A DNA stretch of 64,000 bases, from assembly GCA_028532985.1 (NCBI GenBank), contig JANCIK010000002.1, positions 1,674,001 through 1,738,000 on the forward strand, in the 5' to 3' direction. Of this stretch, positions 1 to 11,784 are shown in pieces (position 1 is the stretch's first letter; the number at the start of each line of letters is the position of its first letter). Source of the stretch: Stropharia rugosoannulata (lineage: Eukaryota > Basidiomycota > Agaricomycetes > Agaricales > Strophariaceae). The notes under the pieces were generated by a model. It searched no databases, was not told where the DNA came from, and saw nothing but the letters and a program-made list of their open reading frames with translations. The position numbers and the translations under genes were made by a program.

Positions 1-454
1 TGCAGGACAATCGAGCCCAAAGCGAAGTCTGCAAAAGCCCTGTTGGAATATTTCAGATGTGTATTAGTGTAACTCAGATATACTGTACAGACCTTTCTGG
101 CGAAACGTCCTTAAATTCGTTTTTGTTATCTGGGTTGACTTGGGAACGTAACGATGCTGCCAAGACGAACTGCCCAACGGTACTCGAAAACCTAACGAGA
201 TAGGCTATTGTCAGCGGTTTGAAAATGAGAGTACGGCACAGTGAGACCCACCCAGCCAAGAACGCGTTGTAAGGGAAATTGCTGACGAGAACGCAGTATA
301 CGAATTGCACAATGCCCGAGAGCATCAAATATACGAGGAATGAATCGATGAATTTGAGGCGGTCAGAGGTGTTTTGGCGGTATGCCTTCCATAGGGTATC
401 AAAGGCATGGACCGCAGATGTGGACGACACTGGCGGGGCTGGTTTCGGAGGCAT
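1..454 (-). CDS. OST2: Oligosaccharyltransferase subunit DAD1/Ost2 (3' end missing)
   Basis: Small membrane subunit of the ER oligosaccharyltransferase that N-glycosylates proteins. Three exons can be read: 454-252, 191-93 and 39-1, joined through introns 251-192 and 92-40 (both GT..AG). The spliced protein carries the DAD1 signature: a leader, RLKFIDSFLVYLMLSGIVQF, FPYNAFLAGFSSTVGQFVLA, then NPDNK, SPERAFADF and GSIVLH. Membrane helices fall in the expected places. The gene runs off the left edge, so only the last few residues and the stop are missing. The start at 454 is the first ATG and gives an N-terminus of usual length. Family membership is clear; the symbol follows the yeast name. Confidence 0.93.
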
Positions 455-684
455 TGTGCAGACAGATAACTATGGTACAGGTGTATGCTGGGAACGCGAC
501 GTGGCTCCTGAAGTGCGAAGGGCGTGACGGAAGCTGTAGACAAACACCACCAAGCTGCGCTCAGAGGCGCGTCTCGTTCCGAAAAAAAAGTAAGCTGTAA
601 TAACTACCCCACTGCAACTGCTTCTCCGCCGCTTCCCGTCTGGCCCCTGGAACGACGCGGCCTACCTGATTCCTGTACCCGAAA

Positions 685-1847
685 ATGTCCTCCTGTCTCC
701 GTCTATCGTCGCTGAGCGCCCCGCGGTCGTCCCGCAGCAGAGCGGCCATCCAAAAGGCCAACTGGCTAGCGCGGAACGTCCACAGAGCTAGGCCCCTACC
801 ATACGATACCAACAAGGGCTTGGGAAAATTCCTTCCTCCACAGGCTCTGACGACGCTCGTGGATTATCAGGAGGGCCTTCTAGAGCGCCTCAGCAATGAG
901 CTACGCAGTATGTCACACTAGCATGTGCTGGGCTCCTCTGACTCTTCACCCCCACCAGCCGACGCTGCGGTCGAAAAGCACTGGACCGTCGCCCAGACCG
1001 TGCTGTATCACGCGAAATCGCGCGAAAAGTCTCTCGCATTCAACTACGCCTCACTGGCGCTCAACAACAGCTTCTTCCTGGACCAGCTGGTGCGTGTCTT
1101 GTAGCTAACGCACCTCGTTGAAAGGATACTGAGCATGGCATACCACAGGCGCCTATACCAGAGGGGAAAGAGGACCACGAACACCTGATTCCGACCGACC
1201 TGTTGAGCAAAATCGAGGAGCACTACGGCGACCTCGAGCGCCTGAAGTCCTCCTTCTCCGCTACCGCCATGGGCATGTTCTCGAGCGGATGGGTGTGGCT
1301 CGTCACCGACTCAGACGGCCATCTCGGCATCCTGCCCACATTCGGCCCTTCGACACTGCTCGTGAGGTCGCGCAGCAATTTGTTCTACGACAATCAGCCC
1401 GTGTTCGGCGAAGACCCGGTCCTGCATGCAAAGGCTCAAGAGCAGGGCTCGCTCCCTGCATTGCCGAGTAGCAACTGGTCGGCCAGCCCCGCTACTTCAT
1501 TCGGCCTTGGAAAGCCAGCGCAACCCCAGTCCTCCTCCTCCTACCACTTCGGAACGCGCACATACACGACTGGTGTGTCTGATATCATCAACGCCAAAGT
1601 TACCAACACCTTGTTTTCAGCTCCAACAGGGCCCGATGCGAAGCCTAAGGCCCCGTTCGGCCTGATGGACGTCCCTCGAAAGACCTTGTTCCCCATACTC
1701 TGCCTTTCAGTATACGAGCACGCGTGGATGAGTGCAGAATACGGCGTGTGGGGCAAAGAACCTTGGTTGCGACAGTTCTGGACTGTAGTCGATTGGAAAA
1801 AGGTTAATGCAGCATACCAAAGGCATCTGCTGGCGCCATCCACTTAA
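685..1847 (+). CDS. RSM26: Mitochondrial small ribosomal subunit protein with Fe/Mn-SOD fold (Rsm26/Mrp1 type)
   Basis: Three exons, 685-907, 959-1089 and 1149-1847, give about 350 residues. The first residues are basic and Arg/Ser-rich, like a mitochondrial presequence. The rest resembles the superoxide dismutase-like mitoribosomal proteins: an N-terminal helical part (LPPQALTTLVDYQEGLLERL, then YASLALNNSFFLDQL) and a C-terminal part (FSATAMGMFSSGWVWLV, CLSVYEHAWMSAEYGVWGKE, LRQFWTVVDWKKVN). In yeast these proteins sit in the 37S subunit and have lost SOD function. The C-terminal half has a Ser/Pro-rich insertion between the two conserved blocks. A true Mn-SOD is the alternative, but the divergent N-terminal metal-ligand region and the insertion favour the ribosomal protein. 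Confidence 0.82.
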
Positions 1848-2042
1848 TGGGTAAAAGGAGTTTTAAAGTGCCCTCAATGCTGCAAACGTTACATATAATA
1901 ACACCTATTCCCAATTGCTATCGTCCGGCGGGGTTGATGATAATAGATTTAATGTAAAGATTCTGCTCTACATATCCTGCCAGGTACTGTTACATTGAAA
2001 TTGTTTATCGCTCTAATGCTGGTAACATCCATAGAAGGGTAA

Positions 2043-4154
2043 TTATGACGATGTCTTCAAAGCCATTAGTGCACACAATGCAGCTAATGAAAGGACGGGT
2101 CAGGAACAGAGTAGAATCATGAAAACATTTACGTACCGCCAACACCACTTCCATCCTTGGCCAGTCCTATGTCGACTTTCTTCTCCACACCTTCACCAAC
2201 CAGACTGCGCAGTGATTCGCGTAATGTGCGTTGGAAATTAGGATAGTGCTCGATGAGGCTGACAAAATCATCAGGAAAACTTATGCCAACTTTGATATGT
2301 TATACTCACCTTCCATCGACGCCAACGCCAAGCATGCTCTCTATTTCATGAGCCGGCTTCCCTTCACCCTTCAGGGTTGCGTATTCCGTTTGAATCAATA
2401 CAGTCGCGACTGCTACACCGCTGAGCAGTGCTGCGCGTCGAGCGACTAGTGAGCATATCCAACGAACGATCTAGAGGAAATAGGTCAGCTTATACATAAC
2501 CGCCTCAAAAGGAAATATGACATGCCGAAGCATCTCGCAATGAAACATCGCTCCTGTTGAATCCCAGCATCTTCGAAATAACATTGCAAATATCCTCCAG
2601 CTTTGCAAGGACTTTGGGTGATAGCTCTTCCTTCTTGTACTCTTCGTGGAATGCAGGAATTGCAAAGTCCTTAGGATCTTTCGAGTCGTCTCCTATCCAT
2701 GCTTCCTCAATTGCGCTCATGAAACTTGTATCAACACCGTAGTGTTTGTTCAAACCGGCAGTCGATTTTCCTCCGAATAGCAGAGGTTGTGGTGTTGCGT
2801 CAACCAGAGAAACCATAACATTTCGCACAATTTCTCCGAGATACATTCCAGAGATAAATTTCTCAAATGCCTGGAACTTGGGATTGATACTGAGACGATC
2901 GATGGCACTATCGTATGGAGTCGATGGCAGATGTGAACGCTATGGGAGATTTGTCAAGGGAAGTACACTAATTGTTTTGAGTTTACTTACAGAATTGTTG
3001 AAAGCACCCCATTCTGTGTTTACAACCATGTACCCTCCACGCTCAGCCGCGGGACTGCCTTTGAGTTTGGTGATCTTTTCTGTGGCAAAATATGAATATA
3101 CAGTATTTTAGACATGACCAGCTTATACATACCAACTTTCTCAAGGTATGCTCCATTGGTTCCTGTGCCAAAAATGGCACCTGCTATACATCCTCCGGCA
3201 GTGTACGCTCGAGATAGGAGTGCTCCAACAGTCTGTGATTTGGGCTTAGTTAACAGATAATGTTGAATAAAATGATCTCACGTCATTGACGAGGGCAACG
3301 CATTTAACGTGCATATGCTTTCTATTGAACGCGTCTTGAAGGAGTTGTACAACATCATTACCAATCGCGTTCTTCGCAGAGAACCCCTTTGTCCAGGTCA
3401 AAATCTTGCCAGCACCAAGAGCGGTTTGTTCCACAGGGAATGAAAAAGTAAGGCCTAGGAACACGTCGTTTACAGGAGCGTCACCGGTATTGTCGACTGG
3501 TGAAGTGTAATCGGTAGTCGCGTGCGTTGTCAGGAAGGCATCCACGGAATCAGCGAGATAATCTAGCCGAAGAAGCGCAGTGACGTCAGTCAAAACTGCG
3601 CGCAATCAATGCGAGCAAAACGCGAGAGACCACTGACCAAACAAGGCTGTAGCCTCGCCAGCTTTGAGCGTGTCTGAAACTCTGTACTTCTGCTGGACTA
3701 GGTTGAAGGTCTTATCGCCGTTCAGAACTACTTCGCAGACGCGCCTACGGAAGAATGCGGGGAAGATAGGCGTCGATAAAGCGGTGCGACGGGTAGATAA
3801 TATCTGCTCACAAGTTTGTGCCGCCGAGATCGAGGGCGAGGAATGTGCTGGATGAGATATTAATATAGGGACAGCCGCTTGTAAGTAAAAGGCATACCCA
3901 GTCTCTGTGCCATCGGGCACGCCAGTGACGAAAGAGGGGCTGCGTTGACCGCGAGTCAGACTCACAAAAAAAAGGCAAAAAAGAAATCACATCATCGCCA
4001 TCGGTTTGCCATAGCTGTCCAGGCCGAGTTTGAACTCGGCGAGGAAGGCGTTGGTGAGCTCGACGAGCGAGGATTCGTTGAGGCTGAACTGCTGCTGGAG
4101 AAGGTCGAAGACTGCTTTGGGGTTGGAGTACTGGTGGGCAGGTATGGAGGCCAT
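2043..4154 (-). CDS. Hexokinase
   Basis: Phosphorylates glucose and other hexoses with ATP in the cytosol, the first step of glycolysis. Read on the minus strand with about nine short introns, it gives roughly 500 residues, normal for fungal hexokinases. Visible landmarks: SFVTGVPDGTE, the phosphate-binding block FLALDLGGTNLRVCEVVLNG, LGLTFSFPVEQTALGAGKIL with LTWTKGF, catalytic-region LVNDTVGALLSRAY, the adenosine-site block GAIFGTGTNGAYLEK, ERGGYMVVNTEWGAF, and the C-terminal DGSGVGAALCALMA. The start at 4154 gives the usual fungal leader (MASIPAHQYSNP). One junction near 2526/2470 is best explained by a GC-AG intron; a canonical donor a few codons upstream would keep frame but delete the conserved VSLRDA. 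Paralogue type (hexokinase or glucokinase) cannot be settled, but the sequence leans to hexokinase. Confidence 0.95.
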
Positions 4155-5331
4155 TGGGGAAAAGACGGGGGCGGGGTGTGGTTAGAGATCAAGCGTATGT
4201 AGCCGGGGGTGGTGTTTCGCAAGGTTTCGCATAACTTGGCAATCACCCATCGGCGCGATACGTCACTTCCTTTTTCAGCCACCGCCCTCGTCTTGATGGG
4301 CCTCGTTTGCTCTTTGGCTTCCTCCAATCAGAAATCTCCCCCATTATCTTGTTTAAGCCCCGTCAGGTCCCGTCCATCGATATCCGGACCTTTTCCTGCT
4401 CCTCCATGCGCTTCTCCAGACCCCGTCCGAATTCTCGTTCCAAGCTAGCCCCGCCAAAAGCCTAGCCATGGGGAATCTCATCAATTTCACCTTTCTCCAT
4501 GACGAGCCTGGCTCTGGATTACCCATTCCCGCCTTGGCACCCATTTTCCACAATCGATACGACAAATCCCTGTTACATACGCATATTTCCCCATACTCGC
4601 CGAAGTACCGAATCGTTCCCCAATGGCTAAAACGATATCCGCGGTTCAACGTCGGATGAAATTTGGACGTTGTCCTCGTCAGTGCCCGCGTCTTCTACTC
4701 GTCTGCTACAGCCATGTTTACGGTAAATAGTCGGTTTCATGCGCCTGTGGACTGCCATAGAACCGGGCCGAAAGCACTGACCATTCGACCTTGTCGAGGC
4801 CATCCTAGCACTTCAATAAACTCCTGATCGCATGGCACCTTCACAAGTCATAATCAATTTCAAGGCAAAATTCCCGCCGCACCCCAGACAAAGACTTTCG
4901 TTGTTGCGGGGCGTTAGGGTCTCCTGCCAACCAAGCCCAGTACATCCTCCTAGCCAGCTTGCAACAAATATCGAAAGACAAAAACAAAATGTAGACAGTT
5001 AAACATTGCGAAAGAGTCCACATAGTTTGCACTTAGCACCCATGTGATAGTAAACCGGTCTTCTTTTTCTGGTCATTCAAGAGTCTGTTAACTATGAGAA
5101 TGCTTCGACTTCTTTCATACTCTCCAGAGAAGCCTTGTTTCAGCGGTGGATACCTGATAATACAGGATAATATGCAGTTCAAATGTCAACCTCATCGTCA
5201 TGTGTCAAGCGCACCCCGCGGAACTGAATGAAATACGCCGCTAGGGATGTTCAGAAGATTCACGTCTCACGGATCGACGCCGTCTATAAAATTGCCACCA
5301 CCAGCAAGTACGATGATAACCTTTGACCATT
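4155..5331. other. Intergenic stretch between divergent hexokinase and GH35 genes
   Basis: About 1.2 kb without a gene I can support. It must hold the promoters of both flanking genes, which point away from each other. The only open frame of note (4468-4659, plus, 63 codons) has no recognisable motif, no intron logic and no family resemblance. No tRNA-like or repeated structure was seen. Confidence 0.5.
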
Positions 5332-8300
5332 ATGAGGTTGCTCTTAAAGCTCATATCGTTACTACTACTGATATTCGTGACTGTGGTCGAACCCCATATT
5401 GGCCGTAGGGGAAAACGAGGTTTGCCGCGAAGGCAGGCTCTCTCCGACAATCTCCAGACAAACGTATGTTTTAAAGCCGTAACCTGTTCATTTGTGGTTT
5501 CGTACATAAGCAATCCTACCTGAAGGTTACATGGGACGAATATTCCTATATCATCAATGGAAAGCGTCTTATGCTGTTTAGTGGAGAAGTCCATCCTTAC
5601 AGGTATTACGTCTGGAACAACTTTCGTGAAGGATTTCTGACTCTTGTCTGAAAACGACAGAAATCCAGTTCAAAGTTTACACCTCGATGTCTTCCAGAAA
5701 GTCAAGTAAGTTCTCTGCTACAGGAAGAGGGATACGCCGTGATGATTTATTTTAGAGCTATGGGTCTTAATGCTGTGTCTTTCTACGTTTTCTGGGGTAT
5801 TCTGGAGCCTAAACGCGGTGAAATATCTTTTGAGGGCTTTAGGGATTTACGGCCTTTCTTCGATGCAGCAAAAAAGGCTGGTATTTACCTGATCGCCCGC
5901 CCTGGGTAACCTCTTTTTATTTTCTTCCTTGAGAAGTGGCCTTCATGTACTAAATATTGGCAGGCCTTACATCAACGCAGAGACCACTGCTGGCGGATTT
6001 CCTGGCTGGGGCACATATACTCCTGGTCTTTGGAGAACGTCAAATACTACCTATTTGGATGCATATGCCGACTACATCCAGGCAGTCGGTTCTCAACTAG
6101 CTGCAAATGAGATCACAAAAGGTGGCCCTGTTATACTGGTTCAGGTATAACAGTTTAGTTCTGGGCATGACCTCGAGCATAAGAACTTATGACCCATTCT
6201 ATAGACTGAGAACGAATACAGTGGTTGGCAAGCACCCTACTCTGAAGACTTTGTCTACGAGGCGAAACTCAAAGGGGCCTTGGTATGGACATTCGCTTAC
6301 TCTATTTTCGTTTGCTAAGTTTATTCTAGAGGGCAAGTGGAATCACTGTGCCACTCACAGTGAACGATGCATGGCCTGGTGGACATTATACTGACGTTGA
6401 TGTATACGGCTACGATTCGTATCCAAACGGCTTCGATTGCTCTGATCCTTATTCATGGGCGTCTGATGCTGTTCCTGAGTGAGTCTCTGAAATTATTCTA
6501 GTTACGTTTTGATATACATGATTCACATATCTACAGATACTTCTGGGGCTCGCACCTGGAGTACAATCCACAAGATCTGAATGCGGTATACGAATTTCAA
6601 GGCGGCGCCTTCGACGGGTGGTAAGTCCCTTGACATTAGACTTTTATTGTCGAGTTTATGATTGAAGTAAACAACTTCAGGGGTGGTTCTGGTTATGAAT
6701 CTTGTTCAGTCCTCACTGGACCTGAATTTGAAAGAGGTAAATCGGCATTACCGTCAATGCAGTCTTAGGGACTAACTCTGTTACAGTTTTCTATAAGAAC
6801 GAATTTGCGATGTCAACTACTTATTTGAACCTCTACATGATTTTTGGGGGCACAAACTGGGGTGGGATCGCTCATCCGGGTCGGTTTAAATGTGCAAATT
6901 CATAATTGGAAACTCACCTGCCTGATATAGGTGTTTATACTTCATACGATTACGTGAGTAGAACATTCAAAACGAGACCAAAGATCTTACACTCTCGTTA
7001 GGGATCTGCTATTGCGGAAGATCGTTCTTTGAGAGAAAAATTCTATGAACTTAAGCTTCAGGCAAATTTCCTGGCCGTTTCGCCGGCTTTCCTTACCACA
7101 CGTCCCATGAACATATATAACACGCAAGGATCCTTTACCGGAAACTCTGCGCTGAAGACCACACAGACTCTGGATGTGGTTGGCAATAAAACAGGATTTT
7201 ATATCGTAAGGTACGTTGTTTGATTTCTGATTGACATTCATTCATAATAGAATGACCTTACTCTCAGACAAACGGACGCCTCGGTTTTTACTGAGCAAAC
7301 CTATAACTTTACTGTACCCACAAGCATTGGTACGCTTACCATACCAGTAATCGGCGGCTCACTCAGTTTGAACGGCCACGACTCAAAAATTCATCTGGTT
7401 GATTACACCGCCGGTTCCACCATTCTTACCTACTCCACTGCCGAGGTCTTAACATGGTACGATTGTGTACCATCGACTATTCGTCAGTTGTAATCACTAC
7501 CAATTAAATGTAGGGCAACAATCGATGGGCGAGACGTTATCCTCCTGTACGGAAATGCTGGCGAACTACACGAAACCGCCATCAAGTTTTCGACACCAAA
7601 CCCACCAGCCGTCAAAATTGTGTCAGGCTCTGGGTCGATCAAACAGAAGGTTTTAAGTGGTAACAGTTTAGCTTTACAATTTATTACAAATGGTCAGGTC
7701 GTCGTTCAAGTCGGCAATGACATACTTCTCTACATATTAGGTGTGCCCAATTATTTTGTTACCTCATTTATACTCTGAGCTAACACGGCCATATTGAAGA
7801 TCGCGCTGAGGCATACCAGTTCTGGGTCCTACACCCTCCAGCGGGTAGTGGTTTATTGCCACAGTACAGCACTGACAACCCCATTATTGTCAAGGGCGGT
7901 TATCTCATACGTTCTGTTTCCTTTAACAAAGGAAGTCTGGCTTTAATAGGTGATTTAAACAGTACAGCGAACTTCGAGATAATAGCACCTGCTGCTGAAT
8001 CAAAGACGGCAACTTTCAATGACGAACCGCTTACTCTCAAAAAGACTTCTTATGGGACTTTGCAAGCTACAAGAGTTGCCCATCTTCCTTCAGTCAGCTT
8101 GCCGGACCTATCAAACCTTGTATGGGTGAGTACTGCATACATATGCGCCAGATTTAGCATGACTAGATTATTTACATATGCAGAAAACGTCCGATAGTCT
8201 TCCTGAGGTCAAGCTTACTTACTCCGACGCGAAGTGGACGATTGCGAATCATACCTCGACAGTTAATCCAAGTGGTTTCACAACGCCTGTCGTTCTATAT

Positions 8301-9509
8301 GCTGGCGATTATGGCTATCACACCGGCAACATCTTGTGGCGCGCCCACTTCAATGCTACGGGCACAGAAACCGCTTTCAAAGTGCATCTCATTGGAGGAT
8401 CAGCATTCGGATTTTCCGTGTGGCTCGACTCGATGTTCTTGGGATCATGGGAGGGGGACGCAGTGCATAGCGACTATGAGGGGGTCTTGACTTTCCCCAA
8501 AGTGCTTACAAAAGGGTATAACCATGTTATAACGATCCTACAAGACCATCAAGGATATGAGGAGGACTGGACTGCGGCAAGTGATGGCTTCAAAACGCCG
8601 AGGGGTATCACCAGCTACTCTTTCACTGGGAGTTCGTCAACCACCGTCAGCGTTTGGAAGGTGACAGGAAACTTAGGAGGAGAGAATGTATGATCAATCT
8701 TTCGTTGCTTACTGAATATGTTGGCTGACCAATGGCTAGTATGCTGACAGAACACGCGGTCCACTGAATGAAGGAGGTTTATACGCCGAGCGACAAGGTG
8801 TGTGGGCGTATCATATCCAGTGTAGTATAATAAAATTTACGAATGGATCCTTTTGCGCAGGATGGCACTTGCCAAAGTTCGATGATTCTTTATGGCCGCA
8901 AGGCAAGCCTACCGCAGGAATATCACAACCTGGAGTTGCATTCTATAGGTAAGTTTGATTAAATTCGATACGCAGTGCATATGGAGCTCACACGTCGAAT
9001 GGCAGGACGAGCTTTAGCCTGGACATACCAACAGGCGTCGACTACCCCATTTCAATCGCACTGACAAATTCGACCATTAACCCACATTTCCGTGCTCAGG
9101 TGAGCAGCGAAAAGTCATGGGGCTGATCTTCTAACCTACAATAACCATTCCTGTGCAGATATATGTCAATGGGTATCAGTTTGGGAAATATGGTACGCAC
9201 AGGTAGTATTTGATACTGGCTGATATCTGATACTGCACCTTAGTCAATCATATCGGTCCACAAAAAGTATTCCCAGTTCGTAAGTGAGGTGCCTATGTCA
9301 GTTTGCGTGATTCTGAGGATATATTAGCCCAAGGAATACTAAACTACAGAGGACAAAATACGTTAGCCATGTCGTTGTGGGCATCGGATATTGGAGGGGC
9401 TAAACTTGACTCCATTACACTCAAGCTCACAGCTCGAATCGAGACAGGCATGGACATTGTAACCAATCAGCCATTGACCCCATGGGCGGTTCGATCCGGA
9501 GCGTATTAG
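5332..9509 (+). CDS. Secreted GH35 beta-galactosidase
   Basis: Large glycoside hydrolase family 35 enzyme that releases terminal beta-galactose from polysaccharides such as galactans and xyloglucan. About 1000 residues over some seventeen short introns. The start at 5332 gives a hydrophobic signal peptide ([18 protein letters not shown]) followed by a basic stretch with dibasic sites (RRGKRG, RR) that may be a processed propeptide. Landmarks of the TIM barrel: [40 protein letters not shown] with GGFPGW, acid/base Glu in [10 protein letters not shown], nucleophile Glu region [13 protein letters not shown], then [13 protein letters not shown] and YTSYDYGSAI. The beta-rich C-terminal domains and many N-x-S/T sites follow to the stop at 9509. 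Every junction I checked restores frame, so the gene looks intact. Confidence 0.94.
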
Positions 9510-9637
9510 GGATGTGGTTGGCTTACTCTGACGGGACACAATACACCGAGAAGTATATCCTGATACATTTCTCAAGCTGTGTCGCAATTGTTGTTCAACG
9601 AACGTTATAATATGTATGTCTAAGGTATAATAGCGAA

Positions 9638-10448
9638 TTACATGACGTTGAAGTCGCCGAACTTCTCCTTGTATCCTGTGTATAGATAAATCAAAGTGAT
9701 TACAAGAACAAGGAATGAGATATTTACCTGGCACAGACCATTTGCCCTTCTTAAGCATAGTCTCAACAGCCTCCACGATACGGGGGTGGGCTTTACCAAC
9801 GTCCTCGTTCTGATAATGCAACGTCAATTGAGCCATGAGTAAATAAGACGGAAACATGTAAGCATACGGTAAGTTGCTCGAAAGGACGAGCTTGCTCAAT
9901 GTTGGCAAGGGTCTCGTTGAGTTGCTTGAGTTCTACGTCAATTTTAGCCTCGGTCTCCTTGGCTTTCTCGACCTGTTTAGTTTACGATTAGGTATACAGA
10001 ATTTACAACATCCATCGATGTTGCACATGGGACTCACAGCGGTAGCCTCGAAGGTCTCAATAGCCTTAACGTGCGCCTTCACATCGTATGTAACGGGCTG
10101 GAAAGAGTTGTAAATCTTCTCGGCTTCATCGACAATGGCCTGGTTCTTCAGCACAGAGCGGTAATGAGCGAAGTTTACAGTGCTGGGCTGGTTGGCATAG
10201 GTAGCCGACAAACGCTGGGCTTCACTATGACGTTTTCGGAACGCCTGCAGAGAGGAGATAGTCTCTATAGTGATATTAGTTAGCTTTGTTCAACCTATAT
10301 CGCCAGAGAGCAGTCGCTAACCCTTTCCGAGTCCGAGGGATGAGTAGATGCGGGAGAAATCCTAATAAAAACAATGATTAGAGACGTGTCATCCGCGACG
10401 AGGGTACTCTCCACTTACAACTGCCACAGCCGCTGTTTTTGACGCCAT
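9638..10448 (-). CDS. ATP7: Mitochondrial F1Fo ATP synthase subunit d
   Basis: Peripheral-stalk subunit of the mitochondrial ATP synthase. Spliced protein of about 170 residues, as usual for the family. It begins MASKTAAVAVDFSRIYSSLG and continues with FRKRHSEAQRLSATYANQP, STVNFAHYRSVLKNQAIVD, YNSFQPVTYDVKAHVKAIE, a charged coiled helix (KAKETEAKIDVELKQL) and FEQLTLDDVGKAHPRI, ending in KWSVPGYKEKFGDFNVM. Introns are about 50-70 bases. The upstream sequence also splices cleanly just before the ATG, which supports this start. It lies tail-to-tail with the GH35 gene, only about 130 bases apart. Confidence 0.94.
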
Positions 10449-10451
10449 AGT

Positions 10452-10501
10452 CTATAAGAGTATTAGAAAGCTGTTTACATTATTAAAAGATGTAGACTCA
10501 C
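10452..10501 (-). other. Probable 5'UTR intron of ATP7
   Basis: On the minus strand a strong donor (CAGA followed by GTGAGT, at 10501) and a pyrimidine-rich acceptor ending in TATAG (at 10452) enclose 50 bases, and the ATG of ATP7 comes three bases after the acceptor. Size and borders match the coding introns of the window. Inference from sequence only. Confidence 0.6.
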
Positions 10502-10802
10502 TCTGAGATGGATAGTGAAGCGTTCAGGAGGAAGCAAAGCGAGGCGACTTACCGGCAACTCCCGACGTTTTGCTCCTGCAAGCGCCGATGGTCGAAGCGG
10601 AAATATTCCCACGCAAAATGTAGTGCTGTTACTCAAATGTTCAAACGTTAACTAGCACTGTCACCCTCTGTTCACAGCCTCACATCAGCTCCCCAAGGTC
10701 ATAGACCCTTTCATTGTCTCTCTCTAAGCAAAGATTCAAAGCTCTCTCCTACTCGTCAAAGAATTATTCCTGGCATAGTTGAATTCAATGGAATGTAGTT
10801 AT

Positions 10803-10826
10803 GATAATGCGTTATAACGCATTATC
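10803..10826. repeat. Perfect 24-base palindrome
   Basis: The half-site GATAATGCGTTA is followed at once by its exact reverse complement, with no spacer. It could bind a dimeric protein or form a cruciform. It lies in non-coding DNA, about 350 bases upstream of the ATP7 start and almost 1 kb before MRC1. Confidence 0.85.
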
Positions 10827-11581
10827 TTGGTGACACTGACACTGTGATACCAAACTGATATACAATGCACCGCGCTACGTACGTAGTAGTCTAAATCAGC
10901 CTGCAGTATTTCTCTTTATTTATCCACCAGACTGTTAAAATAAGTGTAGCACTGCATGATCAACACATGAGAAAAGAACAAGTGAATTCACGTTTGGCCT
11001 CGGTGAGCTCAAGAGGCAAACGGATGCGGGAAAAGTACATCGATGGCCTACTAAATACTGTGAAGTAATAATAGAATAATAGCTAGAACGTTTACAGAAC
11101 AAAAGTGAATGTCAAATAAGTAAGTAACAGAAATAGATTAAATGAACAATAACTCAATGATTGGGTAATGAATGGAAGAAAGTACTCATTGCGTACGCTC
11201 GCAAAGCACGCGTGATGCGTCTAGAATTCCAACACAGACAATTTATCATATTTTCTCGCCAGATTTACGTGGTAATCCGGGCACAACACTTTTATTTCTG
11301 CATACAACTGTCCGCGATAGTGCAGAAACGGCTTTTCGCATCCAAATATCTTCCACAATACAATTTCTTTTCTAATTTTGAACCAGTGGAGAGACTGAAA
11401 TTTCGACGGCCAGTCTTTATTTTTATTTTTACAATTTCACATTTTTCTCTGCACGGGCATGTTGTGTTCAAGCCTGTATTCAACCGTAGTGATCCCGGAT
11501 AGTTATCTTTACCGATATCGAAGAGAGACAAATAGTCTACTGAAAAATACAAGTATCAAGGACTTACAGCTTGTGACCGTG

Positions 11582-11677
11582 AACGTTGAACGTTGAACCT
11601 TGTAAAGCAATTAACGCGTCGCGTACGCGTTGATTTGTTTGGTGTTGATATTACCATAAACGCGAACAGTCACGAAA
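11582..11677. promoter_or_regulatory. Cluster of MCB/SCB-like cell-cycle boxes upstream of MRC1
   Basis: Two ACGCGT sequences (11614-11619 and 11625-11630), identical to the MluI cell-cycle box bound by fungal MBF, sit 160-170 bases before the proposed MRC1 ATG. A CACGAAA (11671-11677), identical to the SBF core, follows. Just upstream AACGTTGA occurs twice in tandem (11582 and 11589). MBF/SBF-type factors drive replication genes at G1/S in yeasts, which fits the product of the next gene. Binding here is inferred. Confidence 0.6.
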
Positions 11678-11784
11678 GTAACGCCTAGATTGACAGAGGT
11701 TAGGTCACGGTCTATACCCATTGCGCCTTGAAACCTTTACTTACGCCTCCAGGTGAAGGTCAGAATACTTTATTAGTTCTTGAC

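Larger units (their letters stand above)
10508..11784. other. Intergenic stretch between divergent ATP7 and MRC1
   Basis: About 1.3 kb without a supported gene. It is AT-rich, with open frames (for example 11161-11502 plus and 11292-11552 minus) that overlap one another, are rich in Phe/Ile/Lys and show no known motif. It holds a perfect 24-base palindrome (10803-10826) and, near MRC1, a cluster of G1/S-type boxes listed separately. Confidence 0.5.

Noticed and set aside
4468..4659. Plus-strand frame of 63 codons between hexokinase and GH35
   Set aside because: No family resemblance or supporting splice sites; cannot be told from chance.
9486..9500. GGTTCGATCC, like a tRNA B box
   Set aside because: It is inside the last codons of the GH35 gene, with no A box, no acceptor stem and no cloverleaf around it.
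11161..11552. Two overlapping frames on opposite strands upstream of MRC1
   Set aside because: AT-rich, no motifs, no intron logic, overlapping each other, in what looks like promoter DNA.
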